Assembly (NCBI GenBank): GCA_922989275.2
Contig: OV277862.1
Coordinates: forward strand, 21,619,543 to 21,683,542
Source: Gari tellinella
Taxonomy: Eukaryota > Mollusca > Bivalvia > Cardiida > Psammobiidae
DNA: 64,000 bases
Direction of reading: 5' to 3'
Shown one piece after another: positions 1 through 10,680 of the stretch. The stretch's first letter is position 1. Each line of letters starts with the position of its first letter. The notes below the pieces were generated by a model. It was not told the origin of the DNA, searched no databases, and saw only the letters and a program-made list of their open reading frames with translations. The translations under genes were made by a program, and so were the position numbers.

Positions 1-44
1 ATGACCGTTTTTGTCATACAAAGTTTTATGAAATGGGCCTCTGG
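1..44. mobile_element. End fragment of a GGGCCCGTTTCAT-type MITE
   Basis: The first 44 bases match the terminal part of a palindromic MITE that also occurs at 9830-9966, 24599-24837 and 25979-26207. Shared words are GACCGTTTTTGTC, ACAAAGTTTTATGAAA and GGGCC. Only one end is in the window, so the other end lies upstream or is lost. It sits directly before the first visible E2F exon, within about 25 bases of its splice acceptor. Confidence 0.6.
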
Positions 45-66
45 TACTTATTGTTGTGCATTGTAG

Positions 67-228
67 GGGAGCAGGCCCAGGCTGCAACACCCAGGAGATC
101 TCAGACAAATTGTACAGTGTACAAGAGGAACTAGAACTGCTTGCCAAGAAGGAGGCAGAAGTCGACCAACATATCATGTGGCTCAAACAAAGCATTAAAA
201 ATGTAACAGACGAAGTCACAAACTCTCA
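67..228 (+). CDS. E2F4/5: E2F exon a: GPGCNT junction and dimerisation coil
   Basis: The acceptor is ATTGTAG before 67. One base completes a codon begun in the previous exon, expected to be the Lys of the family's WKG motif. Residues 2-54 read [15 protein letters not shown] followed by a heptad-like Leu/Val helix ([18 protein letters not shown]) and then [12 protein letters not shown], which matches the E2F4/5 leucine-zipper/dimerisation segment that pairs with DP proteins. The donor is CA|GTATCC at 229, leaving two bases that form Gln with the next exon. An open frame that seems to start at 56 with GTG only reads through the intron end and is not a true start. Confidence 0.92.
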
Positions 229-3200
229 GTATCCTTCTTGAACTAAAGTAAATTAATAAACTACTACTTAACCTGAGTTCTGAGTTGAGTTGGATTTTAT
301 GGCACAGCGACTTAAAGATGATCATACAGTGCCGAAGCCCTGAACTTCAACTATCATTATTATACCCCCACAAACAGAGTAAGAGGGGGTATACTGGAAT
401 CAGCCTGACGGTTGGTTGGTCAGTTGTCCGTCAGTCTGTCTGCAAAATCTTGTACTTTCAACTCCTCCTTCAGTTTCAACCTGATTCATTTGATACTTGG
501 CATAAATGTTACTCAGGTGTAGTAGATGTGCAAAACACATTTCAGGTCTCCTTGACCTTTGGTCTTGAAATTGGCAGGCAAAATCTTGTACTTTGAACTC
601 CTCCTTTACTTTCAACCTGATTCACTTGATACTTGGCATAAATGTTACTCAGGAATAGTGGATGTGTCAGACACAAATTTCAGGTCTCTGTGACCTTGAC
701 CTTTGGCCTTGAAATTGGCAGGCAAAATCTTGTACGGCCAAATCCTCCTTCAATTTCAACCTGAATCTTTTGATACTTGGCATAAATGTTACTCAGGAGT
801 AGTAGATGTGCAAGACACAAATTTCAGATCTCTGTGACCTTGACCTTTGTCATTAAAATTGGCAGGCAAAATCTTGTACGACCAACTCCTCCTTCACTTT
901 CAACCTGATTTACTTGATACTTGGCATAAATGTTACTCAGGAGTAGACAAATTTCAGGTCTTGTCCGGAGCATATATCATATACTCTATTATCTAGCATT
1001 ACCAAACCTGTTGTGTCAATTCATATTGGGTAGCAGATATTCAGGTCTCTGTGACCTTGACTTAATATCTGGCCTTGAAATGGATAAAAAACCAGTGTCA
1101 TTCTGCAAAATCGACCCAGGGCGAACATTTTCATTTTACCAGCACAAACATTTTCATTTTTCTGTCCTATACTATATCATCTAGAATTACCAAACATTGT
1201 CTGTGGATACATTTGGTAATTCAGAATGTTGCATAACACCTTAACCTCAATTTGAACTTGACCTCTCACTTTAATAACTGAAAAACCTTGTTCAAAGCAT
1301 AACTTTTATAAATACCATATCATCTAGGATTACCAAACCTTGTGTGTGGATATATCTTGGGATTGCAAAGTGTCACGATCATGAAACTTCAAATACCAAT
1401 ACGACTTAATGAGTAGTTTAAAACGCACCACAGTTTGGTGACCTTGACCTGTTACCTTGACCTCTAGGGTCAACAATAAGGTTTTGCATTAAAATCTGTT
1501 CTGAGCAAACGACTGCACCTATGGTCAGGAGCAGGATTCCCACAGGTCAGGGAAAATTGATTATTTTTTAAGGTCAGGGAAAAGTAGGGAATTTGAAATT
1601 GGTCAAACAGTTTGAACACACATCCGACGGCGTCTTATCTGGGTTCAAACTGTTAGCAAATGTAAACCAGTTCATGCTCAGCACTCAAAGGGTATTACAT
1701 TTCTCTCCCTGTAACAACTCCCTCAGAACAACACACACACTGTTTGTCTCCCATTTGGTGTTTTTGTAGAGAGGGAGCACTTTATATGCAGAAAATATAT
1801 GTTTATCCTTCAGTTTTTCTTAACAGATGTCAGATTAGCCTATGTTACTCATGAAGACATATGTCAATGTTTTAAAGGGGATACCTTGTTGGCAATACAA
1901 GCCCCTTCAGGCTCACAGCTAGAAGTACCAATACCTGAAATTGTGAGTATATGTAGCAAAGAGGGATCCAGGACCCGAGGTTGTAAAACTTTAAATGAAC
2001 TCCATGCTCAAAACTAAATTTTATTGCAAGGTCTAGATTTTTCATAACACCCTTTAACTGAAATGAGATTTCCAGTAACCTCATTTTGATATATGTTTAC
2101 AGTAGAATTATGTATGCAAATACTTGTTATATATAAAATGTTTGCTGAAGCGTTAATTTGTTTTTGAGCTCAGATCTCATTTTAAGTTTTATAACCTAGG
2201 GCCAGATAAAGGGAGTACTTCAAAAACTAAAATCCTCATTTCAGCACCAAACCCTATGGTGTTACAACAGTACTCATTAACACCATCTTGAAGAGATGAT
2301 TCTTATGGATAGTATCATCATACGGTTTAATACTACTGATTCTAATGAGTATTAACAGTCCCTTTATTTAGTGATAGTTCTAGTTAAGAAAGGGGTAAGA
2401 GTTGCAGCAGGGCTCCAGATAAAAAAAAAAGTAACACCCTTATCATATGCCTCCACCATACCCTAAAATGTTACTACACATTAGAATCATGGCTTTGTGA
2501 AAATTCTAATCAGTAGTCACAACATGGAGTTTGATGGAGGCATAAAGGGAAAAGCCTGGAAATTAGTTGTTTACACACAGTTATCTAGAGCTCTGGCCCC
2601 AAGGTTATAAAGAGTTTGAGATCCTTCTCAAGCTTTTCAGCTTTTACTCAAATCTGACCAAAGAGATGCTTGAAAACGATTTCAGACTTAACTCAATTGC
2701 TTTATAACCTTGGACCAAGGTTGCAGGCTGCTATATTAAAACCAACCTGTTCCAAAAGCGCTGCATTTAGCACGTCGCCAAATGACATCATTTGTGAAGA
2801 CGTTGCCCTAAACCGCAAGTTTTGGCGGAAAATACATTGGGCGGAGGGACTACAAACTACGACTTCAGTTGACTTAATAGGTTATTAAAATGTTAATGTG
2901 ATAACTAGGATCTCACATTTGTGCTCATTACTTTTTAACAAACTTGTTAACTTAATTTAATATAACGCTTGCTAAGGCTCACATCATATTCTTTTAGTCA
3001 ACTCGTTTGTTCAAAATGATAATTAATGAGCACTCATGCAAGATCCTCTATATAACCTTAAAACCACCTGTGTATCTTCTTTAACATCAGGGTCCCGGCT
3101 TTAAAAAGAACTACCAGATAAACTTGAAGAGTTCCTCAGGTCCCATAAATGTGCTATTAGTGAATAAGGACTCGGATAGCCAGTCTCCAGTTGTTGTACA

Positions 3201-6200
3201 AGTTCCACCACCAAACGAAGACATGGCCAAGGAGGCCATTGCAGCTGCACAAGCTGCAGAAAGTCAGAATGTTAATCCCCACCAATCTCGACACAGAGCT
3301 AATAAGGTAGGGTACCAAACATGTGCATGTCTGACAGCAAAATGTACTTGATTGATGATCAGAGTTTTCTTGATAATAGGAATATAGTAAAACCTCTATT
3401 ATGACCACTAAATCATGTTAATTGTTAGGGTGTTTACGGTAGGTGACAGCTTTCTGTTGCACTGTCACCTTTCTTTAAGCTGTACCTCTCTATTATACAA
3501 TTAATTAGCCTTCGTTTGAGTGGTCGTAATAGCAAGGTTTTACTGTGTATTTAACTTGCAATTTAATTACACATGTGAATAAAAACTTCTAGAATGTGTA
3601 ACTGGTAAGGAAAATGAATGAAACTTAAAATTTAAACCGAAAGCCAAATAATGCTAGCAGTAAACAGTGTTTGATACTAACTCAGATCACCAAGGATCCC
3701 ACAGGGATATCTGTTTTTTGTCAAATCTCATCAAAAATCAAAGATATGTTGAAGATATATCTAATATGACCTGGTCATAGCACTTAGTTTGAAATCAGCA
3801 GATATCTCAATTTACATATTTTCTAGCATTATTTTTAACAGCTTTACAGAAAATAATCTTTTAGCATCAGCTGCATGTATATTTCAGTCAGTTGTTTCTT
3901 ATTGTTGGTTTGGGCATATTTCAGTCAGTTGTCAGAGCTCCAAATAAGGGAATATTTATTTCTGCTTTAAACCCTATGGTGTCATAACACCATAGGATTT
4001 GATGCTAGAACAAGTGAGAAAATGTTGGATTTGTGCAGTTTAGTCCCTCTTATCTGGAGCCGTGGGTTGTTTCTTTTTCTTTTACAGAATCAAAAATCTC
4101 CAGTTAAATCTCCTCTCAGGCAATCTCAGCCTATGGGTATGGCTACAAGGTCATCTCCACGGAAACAGGGCCAGATATCTCTCCTATCACAGCAACAAGC
4201 ATCTACCTCACTCGGACTACCGTCAGGCATGGACAGTCTCCCAAGTGATTTACTGTTCGACCAAGCTAAGGGAGACTTTGGTAAAAAACCTATTTCTATT
4301 TTGGCATTTTAGTTAATCCATTACCCCATAGCTTGTTTCTAGTATTGAAGATAGGAGACCACTTAAAGCAGGTTGAAAGTAAAGTAGAATGCACCTTAAG
4401 GCTCATTCTGCTTTACTTTCAGTCTGCTTTAAACTATTATCTGCTAGAATATAGAATTTTTTTTATTTGTGACAGTATAAATTGAAACTATTTTCTTCAT
4501 TAGAGGAATAAATTAAAGGCCTTAAAAGGCGTATTTATGGGGTAATTGGTTAAATCAAACTGTGTGGACTGAGTTTATACATCATAGCCTGGTTAGCTGT
4601 GTTTTCGCCACCCTTAACCATAATTTCGCGCATGCCCCTATCTGATGTAACATTTCTTACTTGTTCACGGATCTAGTTCTGAACTGAACCTTCAATAACA
4701 CGAATACAGGTATATACAAATTAAACTTGTGAAATAAATACAAAGTGTAAATAACTGTACCGTTTTCGAACAAGGTCATTGCTCTGGATCACCGGGATGC
4801 TTTCTTGTCAATTCGCCACCTCTGATTGGTCGTTCGATAGCTAGGTCAATGTAGGCTCTGTCAGTATGTTATAGTTTGTTTCATGAAACTTGAACATTTT
4901 TTAATGATTTTGAAATATTTAATTTTTTTATGCCCCCGGCATCTATAGATGCGGAGGCATATAGTAATCATCCTGTCCGTCCGTCCGTGCATCCATGCGT
5001 GCTTCCGTCCGTAACAGGTTAAGTAGATTTTACAGTTTCGTCTAGCGTCAACACCTCTTACTCAAATGCTTGGATACTAATACAGTTGTTGCCTTGGACC
5101 ATTCCCTATCCACCAATATCATCCAACCTTGATTTTGACCTTCACCTTGACCAAATTTGGACTTAGAACATTTAAAATGGGCTATTTCTTGGTTAAGTAG
5201 ATTTTACCGTTTCGTCTAGCATCAACACCGCTTACTCAAATGCTTGGATACTTATACAGTTGTTGCCTTGGACCATTCCCTATCCACCAATATCATCCAA
5301 CCTTGATTTTGACCTTCACCTTGACCTACTTTGGACTTAGAACATTTAAAATGGGCTATTTCTTGGTTAAGTAGATTTTACCGCTTCATCTAACATCAAC
5401 ACCGCTTACTCAAATGCTTGGATACTTATACAGTTGTTGCTTTGGACCATTTTCTATCCACCAATAGCACCTAACTTTGATTTTGACCTTCACCTTGACC
5501 TACTTTGGACTTAAAACATTTTAAATGGGCCATTTCTTGGTTAACTAGATTTTACCGCTTCGTCTTGCATCAATTTAACTGACTACAATGCTTTGATACT
5601 TATACAGTTGTTACCTCGGATCACTACTAATCCACACATGCCTTGGACCATAACCAATTGACTTATATTACCCAAGCTCAGTTTGACCTTGACCTAATTT
5701 GGACTTAGAAAAGATTCAGAATATATTGTCAAGGATGCCACCGGGGGCATAAGCGTTTATTGAACGCGCAGTCTTGTTTAAAGTAAATCATCACTTTTAC
5801 AAATAAACAATAAAAAAGTAACAACTGACAGCTAGAATTAAAATTACCAACATGTCTTGGAAACTTTTTGTGACTTATTGTTATTTTGTCTGTTTCTTTC
5901 ACATTTTTGGCGCTTGAAATCTTCCTGAGTGAAACTGTCTTAGTATTTTGATATCCTCTGTAGTTTTGGGACATCCTCGGTAGCCTGCTCGTGATGGAAT
6001 TCTAAGTTTTTCTTAGGTGGCAAATTGACAAGAAAGTGGCGACTTGACAAGAAGCAAGGATATACAAACAGTGTAGACTCAGATCAGTGTATGCACTGTT
6101 TGTCATACTATTTTATGCCCCTGCTGGCACCAACATTTAATAGTTGACTGATTTTGATGAAAATTTCTATGACATTTTATATCATTAAGGCACAAAACTG

Positions 6201-9200
6201 TTGTCCAATGTTTCTAATTCAGGGTTCAGGCAGTGAATGACCTAACACATTGAACCCTAGCAACGAGTATACTCGTCATTAACAAATCATATACCTGTCA
6301 GGAGTACACTTGTCCTATGCAAACAGTGTAAACCCTGATCAGAGAGTTCCTTTAGAAGACCTTTGATCAGGGTCTACACTGTTTGTCATTTTGTAAAACA
6401 TTGTTGAAATCCACTCTAAATAGTAAAAAATATACTAGACTTAATTGAAATTGGAATTGTCCATTAAAAGTTCCAGGGGTGAATGAGTTAAGATTAAGAA
6501 CTATTCCCCCCCCCCCCCCAACAAAAAATTATCTGCAGGGCCTCCTCTGCGCAATACAAACATATATCCACAAGTCCTGCCCTGTCGAGAAATGGCGTTT
6601 ATAGAAATTAAACATCATTTTCAATGAATTTGAATGGGGCAAATGTAAAATGATATGCTATATGAACTAGTATTTTTAAGTTTTCATTTTGCTCTGAAAG
6701 TTTCTACAACTGCCAGTGCTTCCATTTGTATGTTGTAGTTTTAAGATGTAAGTATTTTAACTTTGGTGGTTTTTGTTACCCATGGATAACAGAGTACTGC
6801 ATTTACGATATTGACCATGATCAGACTGAAGTGATGAAATGACATCTTGGTCTGTACTGATTGTAAATATGTTGTAAGTTGCAAGTTTTCATTCATTTTG
6901 TTATGTTTGGTAGTTGTTGTTATTACATATTTTTTAACATCAAAGTTTATATAGAAATAACTCAGAGAGGTGGGATGGGGGTCAAATATGACAATGATCT
7001 TTGGGTCCTAAGAGTAATTTCAACATGTCCATACTATATAACTGTTATACAATGGGCTTTTACTAGGCAACTTGATTAACCAGTCTTAACACATTCAACC
7101 CTAGCGACGAGTATACTTGTCATTTATCAACAGGGTACGGTACCTGTGAGGATTACACTTGTCTTATGCAAACAGTGTAGACACTGATCTGAGGGCTCCT
7201 TAAGGATCCCTCTGATCAGGGTCTACACTGTTTGTCATTTTGAACCATATTGTTAAAATCAACCCTAAATAGTCAGAAATGGCTAGACTTATTTTGAAAT
7301 TGGATTTGTCCATTAAAACTTTCAGGGATGAATGAGTTAACACTGCCTTTTACTGCCAGTGCCAAGCAAGGTCTGGCAGGGAATATCCAGCTAGGAACCT
7401 CCATGGCCAGACCCAAGATAATTTTTAGCTTGCAGTTGAATGTCCAGGAGAACTTCTGTTGTCACCAAGTCAATGGTGTCGGCATTCTGTTGCCATTCCC
7501 ATTAGCAATTTCAAGAGAGAGCCCACCACTTCTATACCCTTTGACCTATAGCTGTCATTCTTGCAGCACACATACCTTTGGACAAGACCTTTCCATATGT
7601 GTGAAATTCTTTACCCCTGTGACTTTGACCTTAACCTCAGTGTCTGCGTTTAAGTTTCAAAATGTGCTTTTAAGTTTTGAAAAGTGTTCGCAACTGTTAT
7701 ATCCTTTGACCCACAGTTTTCATATTTGCAGCTCAAATACCTTGGGACAAAACCATTTTCCATCTGCTTTTAAGTTTCAAAATGTGCTGCTGGCAAGGTT
7801 TGTTGTCATCTGACAACCCTTGTTAAGCATACCTGGTATAAATGCTTTAGATAAGATTCTTCCCAAATAGGTCTATTCACAGAAATAACCTTCACATTAA
7901 TGTAGTATAATCTAGTCCTGCATGATATTTTTCTAAACTATTTATGCACTTTATTGGCTAATACCTACCTGGTTGGTGATGCAAGGAATATCACAAGATT
8001 TCTTATCTCAGACGTGACAACTATTATGATGAAAGCATTGGCTGTGTAACTAACAACAATTTTTCATGAGAGAAATTCCATCAATATTTATCGATTTTTT
8101 TCTCTCGAAACTATCAGATCATACCAACATGTGAAACTGTGTTTCTAGATTATAGTTTAGAATCACATGATCTGTAACAGAAGTCTGTGCAGCGCTCCAG
8201 GTAAGAGGGAGTCAACTGAACAAATACAAAACTTTCTCCCTCGGCTCACCACCAAATCATATGTAAACCATATGTTTTAATGCAGACAAAAATAGTTCAG
8301 CTTTTGAAATGCCCCTCTTATCTGGAGTCCAGAGTCAATGGATTTATTTGTTTTTAATCTAAACAGTCTAGTAGTTCATGTACTAAATGAAAGACTGGTC
8401 TTGAGCATTTCTCAGTCATTCTTATACAGTTTCTTTGTTAGCTCACCTGAGCCAAAGGCTCAAGGTGAGCTATTGGGATGGCCCTGTGTCCGGCGTCGTG
8501 CGTATGTGCGTCGTCGTTAACAATTGCTTCAAATGACATCTCCTCCTATACCCCTTGACAGAATTCAACCAAACTTTACAGAAATGTTCCTTGGGTCAAG
8601 CTCTTTCAAATTTGTTCAAAGAATTAAAAACAATGCAGAACTCTGGTTGCCATGGCAACCAAATTGAAAAAATAAGGAAATCTTAAAAAATCTTCTTGTC
8701 AAAAACTGCAAGGGCCAGAGCTTAGATATTCGGCACATAGCATCATATACAGGTCCTCTATCAAGTTTGTTCAAATTATGCCCCAGGGGTCAAAATTGGC
8801 CCCGCCCCGGGGGTCACAGTTTTACATAGAGTTATATAGTGAAATTTTCAAACATCTTCTTCTCTGAAACCAATGTGGCCAGAGCTTTGATATTTGGCAT
8901 GGAGACACTTCTAGATGTCCTTTACCAAAATTGTTCAAATGGTTGTGGTCAGTTGCATAACTAGGTCACAGGAGCTAAAAATAGATTTTTTCAATGAAAA
9001 CTTAAAAAATCTTCTTGTCTGAAACTACAAGGGCCAAAGCTTAGATATTTGGCACATAGAATCGCCCACAGGTTCTCTATCAAGTCTGCTCAAATTATGC
9101 CCCTGAGGTCAAAATTGGCCTGGCCCCGGGGGGTCACGGTTTTACATAGAGTTATATAGTGAAATTTTCATACGTCTTCTTCTCTGAAACTAATATGGCC

Positions 9201-10568
9201 AGAGCTTTGATATTTGGCATAGTGACACTTCTAGATGTCCTTTACCGAAATTGTACAAATGGTTCTGGTCCGTTGCATAACTAGGTCACAGGAGCTAAAA
9301 ATAGATTTTTTCAGTGAAAACTTAAAAAATCTTCTTGTCTAAAACTACAAGGGCCAGAGCTTAGATATATGGCTAATATCATCGCCTAAGGGTCCTCTAT
9401 TAAGTTTGTTCAAATTATGCCCCTAGGGTCAAAATTGGCCCCGCCCCGGGGGTCACTGTTTTACATAGAGTTATATAGTGAAATTTTCAAACATCTTCTT
9501 CTCGGAAACTAATATGGCCAGAGCTTTTATATTCTGTATGGTGACAATTTTAAATATACTTTACATATTTTGTTCAAATTGTTCCAGTCTGTTGCATATC
9601 TAGGTCAGTCCTGGACATAAATCAATATCTCCATTTTCCCAATTATTCTCAGGTGAGCGAATATGCCCCATGGGGCTCTTGTTTATTTAATACCATCTGA
9701 ATTGTTTTGTTCTTTTGTATTATATGATCTGGGATTAAATTAAGAACAATTTATTTGAGTTTATTGATCACAAACACGTTGTTATATTAAATAAAAGGAA
9801 TATTTGGAAATTACCCCCCTGTGGCCTGTTACATCTTTTTAGAATGGTCTTGAAAAGACAATTCCAAAGAGATGTCATACGACAGGATTAGATGGAGAAA
9901 TAAATAGTAATAGAGACTTTTATAATCTGACTTGTCGTACAAAGTTATATGAAATGGGCCCCTGTCCTGCATCAAATGTGGTGTTTGTGGAGGATTTGGG
10001 ATTGTATTAATCATCTAAAGAATAACTGTAGTTGATGATCAACAAGGGGCAACTATTGTAATTTTACAATAAGATGGGCTTACCTAAGGATTGAGCTGTT
10101 TATTTGTGTGTTTCAGATGTTGGGGTAGATGGCCAACTGATAGAGGAACTAATGACCTCAGAAGGTAGGAATCTAACACACAAATCTATCCTTATTTGAA
10201 TATATTAAATAGTCTATTTCTCTATTACTAAATTTTAATACCCTACTAGAATGGTTGGAAATTAAACAGTTCAGCCTTGGACCGTTACTAATTCACAGAT
10301 ATTACAAATTCAACCTCAATATGACCTTGAACTAATTTGGACATAGAAGAAAAGATTCAGAATATATTGTCAAGGATGCCACTGGGGCATAAGCGTTTAT
10401 TGAACAAAGTCTTGTTATGTTTGTGTTAATTGTGACGATTCTTATGTTTCAGCCTTTGCACCACTGTTACGTCTGAGCCCACCACCAAGTGATAAGGACT
10501 ATTATTTCAATCTGGATGATACAGAAGGTGCTTGTGACTTATTTGATGTGCCACTGTTAACCATGTGA
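67..10568 (+). CDS. E2F4/5: E2F4/E2F5-like transcription factor, 3' six coding exons (5' part outside window)
   Basis: Joined coding exons: 67-228, 1834-1942, 3091-3306, 4088-4280, 10117-10164, 10453-10568. This gives 281 residues to a TGA. Phases agree at every junction and all introns are GT/AG. In family terms this is a DP-partnered E2F of the E2F4/5 class, which recruits p107/p130 pocket proteins to cell-cycle promoters in the nucleus. Visible evidence is GPGCNT after the DNA-binding domain, a leucine-rich dimerisation helix, the marked-box motif YVTHEDIC with [11 protein letters not shown], and the tail LLRLSPPP...[12 protein letters not shown]. The marked box and tail resemble vertebrate E2F4 and E2F5 about equally, so a single invertebrate ancestor-type gene is likely. 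The winged-helix DNA-binding domain and start codon lie left of the window. Large introns (1.6, 1.1, 0.8, 5.8 and 0.3 kb) are filled with repeats. Confidence 0.93.
355..1500 (+). repeat. Hairpin-started tandem-repeat element, ~140-bp units
   Basis: It begins with a hairpin whose arms are TACCCCC and GGGGGTA (about 359-394), followed by a GTCC/TGTCTG-rich spacer. Diverged tandem units follow: the word GCAAAATCTTGTAC starts at 442, 578, 722 and 866. Units contain TGACCTTGACCTTTG. The right end fades near 1500 without a clear terminal hairpin. It lies in the first visible E2F intron. Confidence 0.7.
1834..1942 (+). CDS. E2F4/5: E2F exon b: marked box, first half
   Basis: The acceptor is GATGTCAG|A at 1833. 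This choice restores the frame (two carried bases plus A give Gln) and produces [13 protein letters not shown], which aligns without a gap to the vertebrate sequence. An AG eight bases upstream would break the frame. The exon encodes [18 protein letters not shown] and [18 protein letters not shown], the core of the marked box, which in the family contributes to dimerisation and partner choice. The donor is ATT|GTGAGT at 1943, phase 0. Confidence 0.93.
2199..2560. mobile_element. Two CTCCAGATAA-type MITE copies in E2F intron
   Basis: GGGCCAGATAAAGGGAGT at 2199 and GGGCTCCAGATAA near 2409 resemble the ends of a MITE also seen at 3935-4061, 8191-8330 and 11423-11563. Internal words ACCCTATGGTGT and TCTAATGAGTA recur in those copies. 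Right-hand ends (CCCTTTAT near 2360 and ATAAAGGGA near 2546) are degraded, so boundaries are approximate. The rest of the 1943-3090 intron shows nothing recognisable. Confidence 0.5.
3091..3306 (+). CDS. E2F4/5: E2F exon c: marked box, second half, and linker start
   Basis: The acceptor is AACATCAG|GGT, phase 0. It reads [20 protein letters not shown], then [20 protein letters not shown]. This matches the vertebrate KKYQI.LKS.SGPI.VLL.NK segment that closes the marked box. From about residue 120 it becomes an Ala/Gln/His-rich linker ([17 protein letters not shown]). The donor is AATAAG|GTAGGG at 3307. The exon is 216 bases, 72 codons, symmetric in phase. Confidence 0.93.
3385..3544. mobile_element. 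Palindromic TA-flanked MITE (CAGTAAAACCTC family)
   Basis: Ends read TAGTAAAACCTCTATTATGA and, at the right, GTGGTCGTAATAGC...GGTTTTACTG, which are inverted repeats. The centre carries GGTGACAGCTTTCTGT against a diverged GTCACCTTTCTTTAAGC arm. Better copies are at 24139-24312 and about 44819-45008, with the start of another at 63961. Flanking TA suggests Tc1/mariner-like mobilisation; this is inference from the target site. Confidence 0.65.
3935..4061. mobile_element. CTCCAGATAAG-type MITE just upstream of E2F exon d
   Basis: Left end AGAGCTCCAAATAAGGGA and right end TCCCTCTTATCTGGAGC are inverted repeats. Inside are the small palindrome CCTATGGTGTCATAACACC and the word GGATTTGATGCT. Its right end is only 26 bases from the exon acceptor, so it lies over or next to the likely branch-point region. 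Confidence 0.65.
4088..4280 (+). CDS. E2F4/5: E2F exon d: variable Ser/Pro/Gln linker
   Basis: The acceptor is TTTTACAG|AAT after a strong pyrimidine run. It encodes [20 protein letters not shown], a basic RSSPRKQG stretch, [20 protein letters not shown] and [14 protein letters not shown]. This matches the poorly conserved linker before the E2F4/5 C-terminus. Two SP sites (KSPVKSP) are plausible proline-directed kinase sites by inference only. The donor is GACTTTG|GTAAAA, one base carried. Assignment rests on frame, splice sites and order rather than on a domain. Confidence 0.82.
4317..4549 (+). mobile_element. TTAA family-1 MITE copy
   Basis: Flanked by TTAA at 4313-4316 and 4550-4553. The ends are CCATTACCCCATAGC and GGGGTAATTGG. 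The core palindrome pairs AGCAGGTTGAAAGTAAAG (somewhat decayed) with CTTTACTTTCAGTCTGC around CCTTAAGG. Confidence 0.85.
4803..6038. repeat. Possible TIR pair enclosing the 4.9-5.75 kb element
   Basis: CTTGTCAATTCGCCACCT near 4805 is the inverted counterpart of AGGTGGCAAATTGACAAG near 6015. A second partial copy (GTGGCGACTTGACAAG) follows at the right. These could be terminal inverted repeats of an older element into which the 4927-5770 repeat inserted. No target duplication is evident. Confidence 0.4.
4927..5770 (+). repeat. Hairpin-ended tandem-repeat element, 174-bp units
   Basis: The 5' hairpin pairs TATGCCCCCGGCATC with GATGCGGAGGCATA (4930-4962), then a CCGTCCGTCCGTG spacer. GTTAAGTAGATTTTAC-type unit starts are at 5018, 5192, 5366 and 5540, an even 174-base spacing. 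The end reads ATGCCACCGGGGGCATAAGC, and the element stops close to CTTGTTTA at 5773. A broken 3' end of the same family is at about 10320-10416. Confidence 0.8.
6246..6487 (+). mobile_element. TTAA family-2 MITE copy
   Basis: The left flank is CTAA (a decayed TTAA) and the right flank TTAA at 6488-6491. Ends CACATTGAACCCTAGC and CAGGGGTGAATGAG are inverted repeats. The core palindrome pairs GCAAACAGTGTAAACCCTGA with TCAGGGTCTACACTGTTTG. A lone fragment of the same palindrome lies at 6062-6108. Confidence 0.8.
6505..6521. repeat. Poly-C tract
   Basis: An unbroken run of about 16 C. Similar G runs occur at 31351-31381, 36549-36568 and 61297-61322. Lengths of such runs are often uncertain in assemblies. 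Confidence 0.8.
7090..7336 (+). mobile_element. TTAA family-2 MITE copy, complete
   Basis: Perfect TTAA on both sides (7086-7089 and 7337-7340). Ends are CACATTCAACCCTAGC and CAGGGATGAATGAG. The core palindrome is GCAAACAGTGTAGACACTGA against TCAGGGTCTACACTGTTTG. It is 247 bases and is the best copy of this family in the window. Confidence 0.88.
7341..7825 (+). repeat. Degraded tandem-repeat element, GACAAC-ended family
   Basis: Contains AAGTTTCAAAATGTGC twice and ends with TTGTTGTCATCTGACAACCC then TTGTTAAG, the 3' hairpin seen at 29520 and 30270. Its 161-codon open frame (7328-7813) has repeat-derived, low-similarity composition and is not called as a gene. Confidence 0.55.
8191..8330. mobile_element. 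CTCCAGATAAG-type MITE
   Basis: Left end AGCGCTCCAGGTAAGAGG and right end CCCCTCTTATCTGGAGT are inverted repeats. Shorter than the copy at 3935 and without its central palindrome. Confidence 0.65.
8438..9686 (+). repeat. Hairpin-ended tandem-repeat element, ~320-bp units
   Basis: The 5' hairpin TTAGCTCACCTGAGCC / GGCTCAAGGTGAGCTATTG is followed by a GTCCGGCGTCG spacer. Three units: ACATAGAGTTATATAGTG occurs at 8824, 9144 and 9463. The 3' end has CAGGTGAGCGAATATG, the hairpin GCCCCATGGGGC and CTCTTGTTTA. A reverse-oriented copy with the same units lies at 61060-63885. No coding frame is present. Confidence 0.85.
9830..9966. mobile_element. GGGCCCGTTTCAT-type MITE, one-sided copy
   Basis: GTCTTGAAAAGACAATTCCA, ACAGGATTAGATGGAGA and the end ACAAAGTTATATGAAATGGG match the 24599-24837 copy. 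The left half is missing. Confidence 0.7.
10117..10164 (+). CDS. E2F4/5: E2F exon e: LIEELM micro-exon
   Basis: A 48-base exon between TGTGTTTCAG and GTAGGAAT. With the carried G it encodes [16 protein letters not shown]. Vertebrate E2F4 has LLEELMSSE and E2F5 has IIDELMSSD at the same place, directly before the C-terminal transactivation segment. It was too short to show as an open reading frame and was found by looking for the family motif between the linker and the tail. A 5.8 kb intron full of hairpin-ended and TTAA repeats precedes it. Confidence 0.9.
10320..10416 (+). repeat. 3' end fragment of the 174-bp-unit element
   Basis: GATTCAGAATATATTGTCAA then GGATGCCACTGGGGCATAAG and GCGTTTATTGAAC match 5713-5766 almost base for base. 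This defines the 3' end of that element. It lies between the last two E2F exons. Confidence 0.8.
10453..10568 (+). CDS. E2F4/5: E2F exon f: pocket-protein-binding C-terminus and stop
   Basis: The acceptor is CTTATGTTTCAG|CC. It completes Ala and reads [18 protein letters not shown], then [20 protein letters not shown] and TGA. In the family this segment is both the transactivation domain and the ligand of the pocket of p107/p130/Rb; the acidic aromatic core and the DLFD box are intact. It is not preserved in E2F6-8, which excludes those paralogues. Confidence 0.95.
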
Positions 10569-10680
10569 TGAACGGATAGTTGTAGCTTTGACAGAATTCT
10601 TAGTGGACTATTTATGACATACATACACACACATTTTCATCAAACAGTAAAGGAAATTAGCCATGTCATAACAAAATAAA
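10569..10680 (+). promoter_or_regulatory. E2F 3' UTR start and candidate polyadenylation signal
   Basis: AATAAA at 10675-10680 is the first canonical poly(A) hexamer after the stop, about 107 bases downstream. This would give a short 3' UTR. Later AATAAA words (for example near 11093) lie inside a MITE and could give a longer form. This is an inference from the hexamer alone. Confidence 0.5.

Noticed and set aside
56..66. GTG/upstream start for the first E2F exon
   Set aside because: The frame runs through the intron end; the family motif GPGCNT follows a DNA-binding domain that must lie upstream.
1827..1833. Splice acceptor TTAACAG upstream of the one chosen for E2F exon b
   Set aside because: It would break the reading frame; the AG at 1832-1833 gives the conserved [11 protein letters not shown].
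7328..7813. 161-codon open frame
   Set aside because: It lies across a MITE end and a decayed tandem-repeat element, repeats its own segments (FKFQNVLL twice), and has no domain-like pattern.
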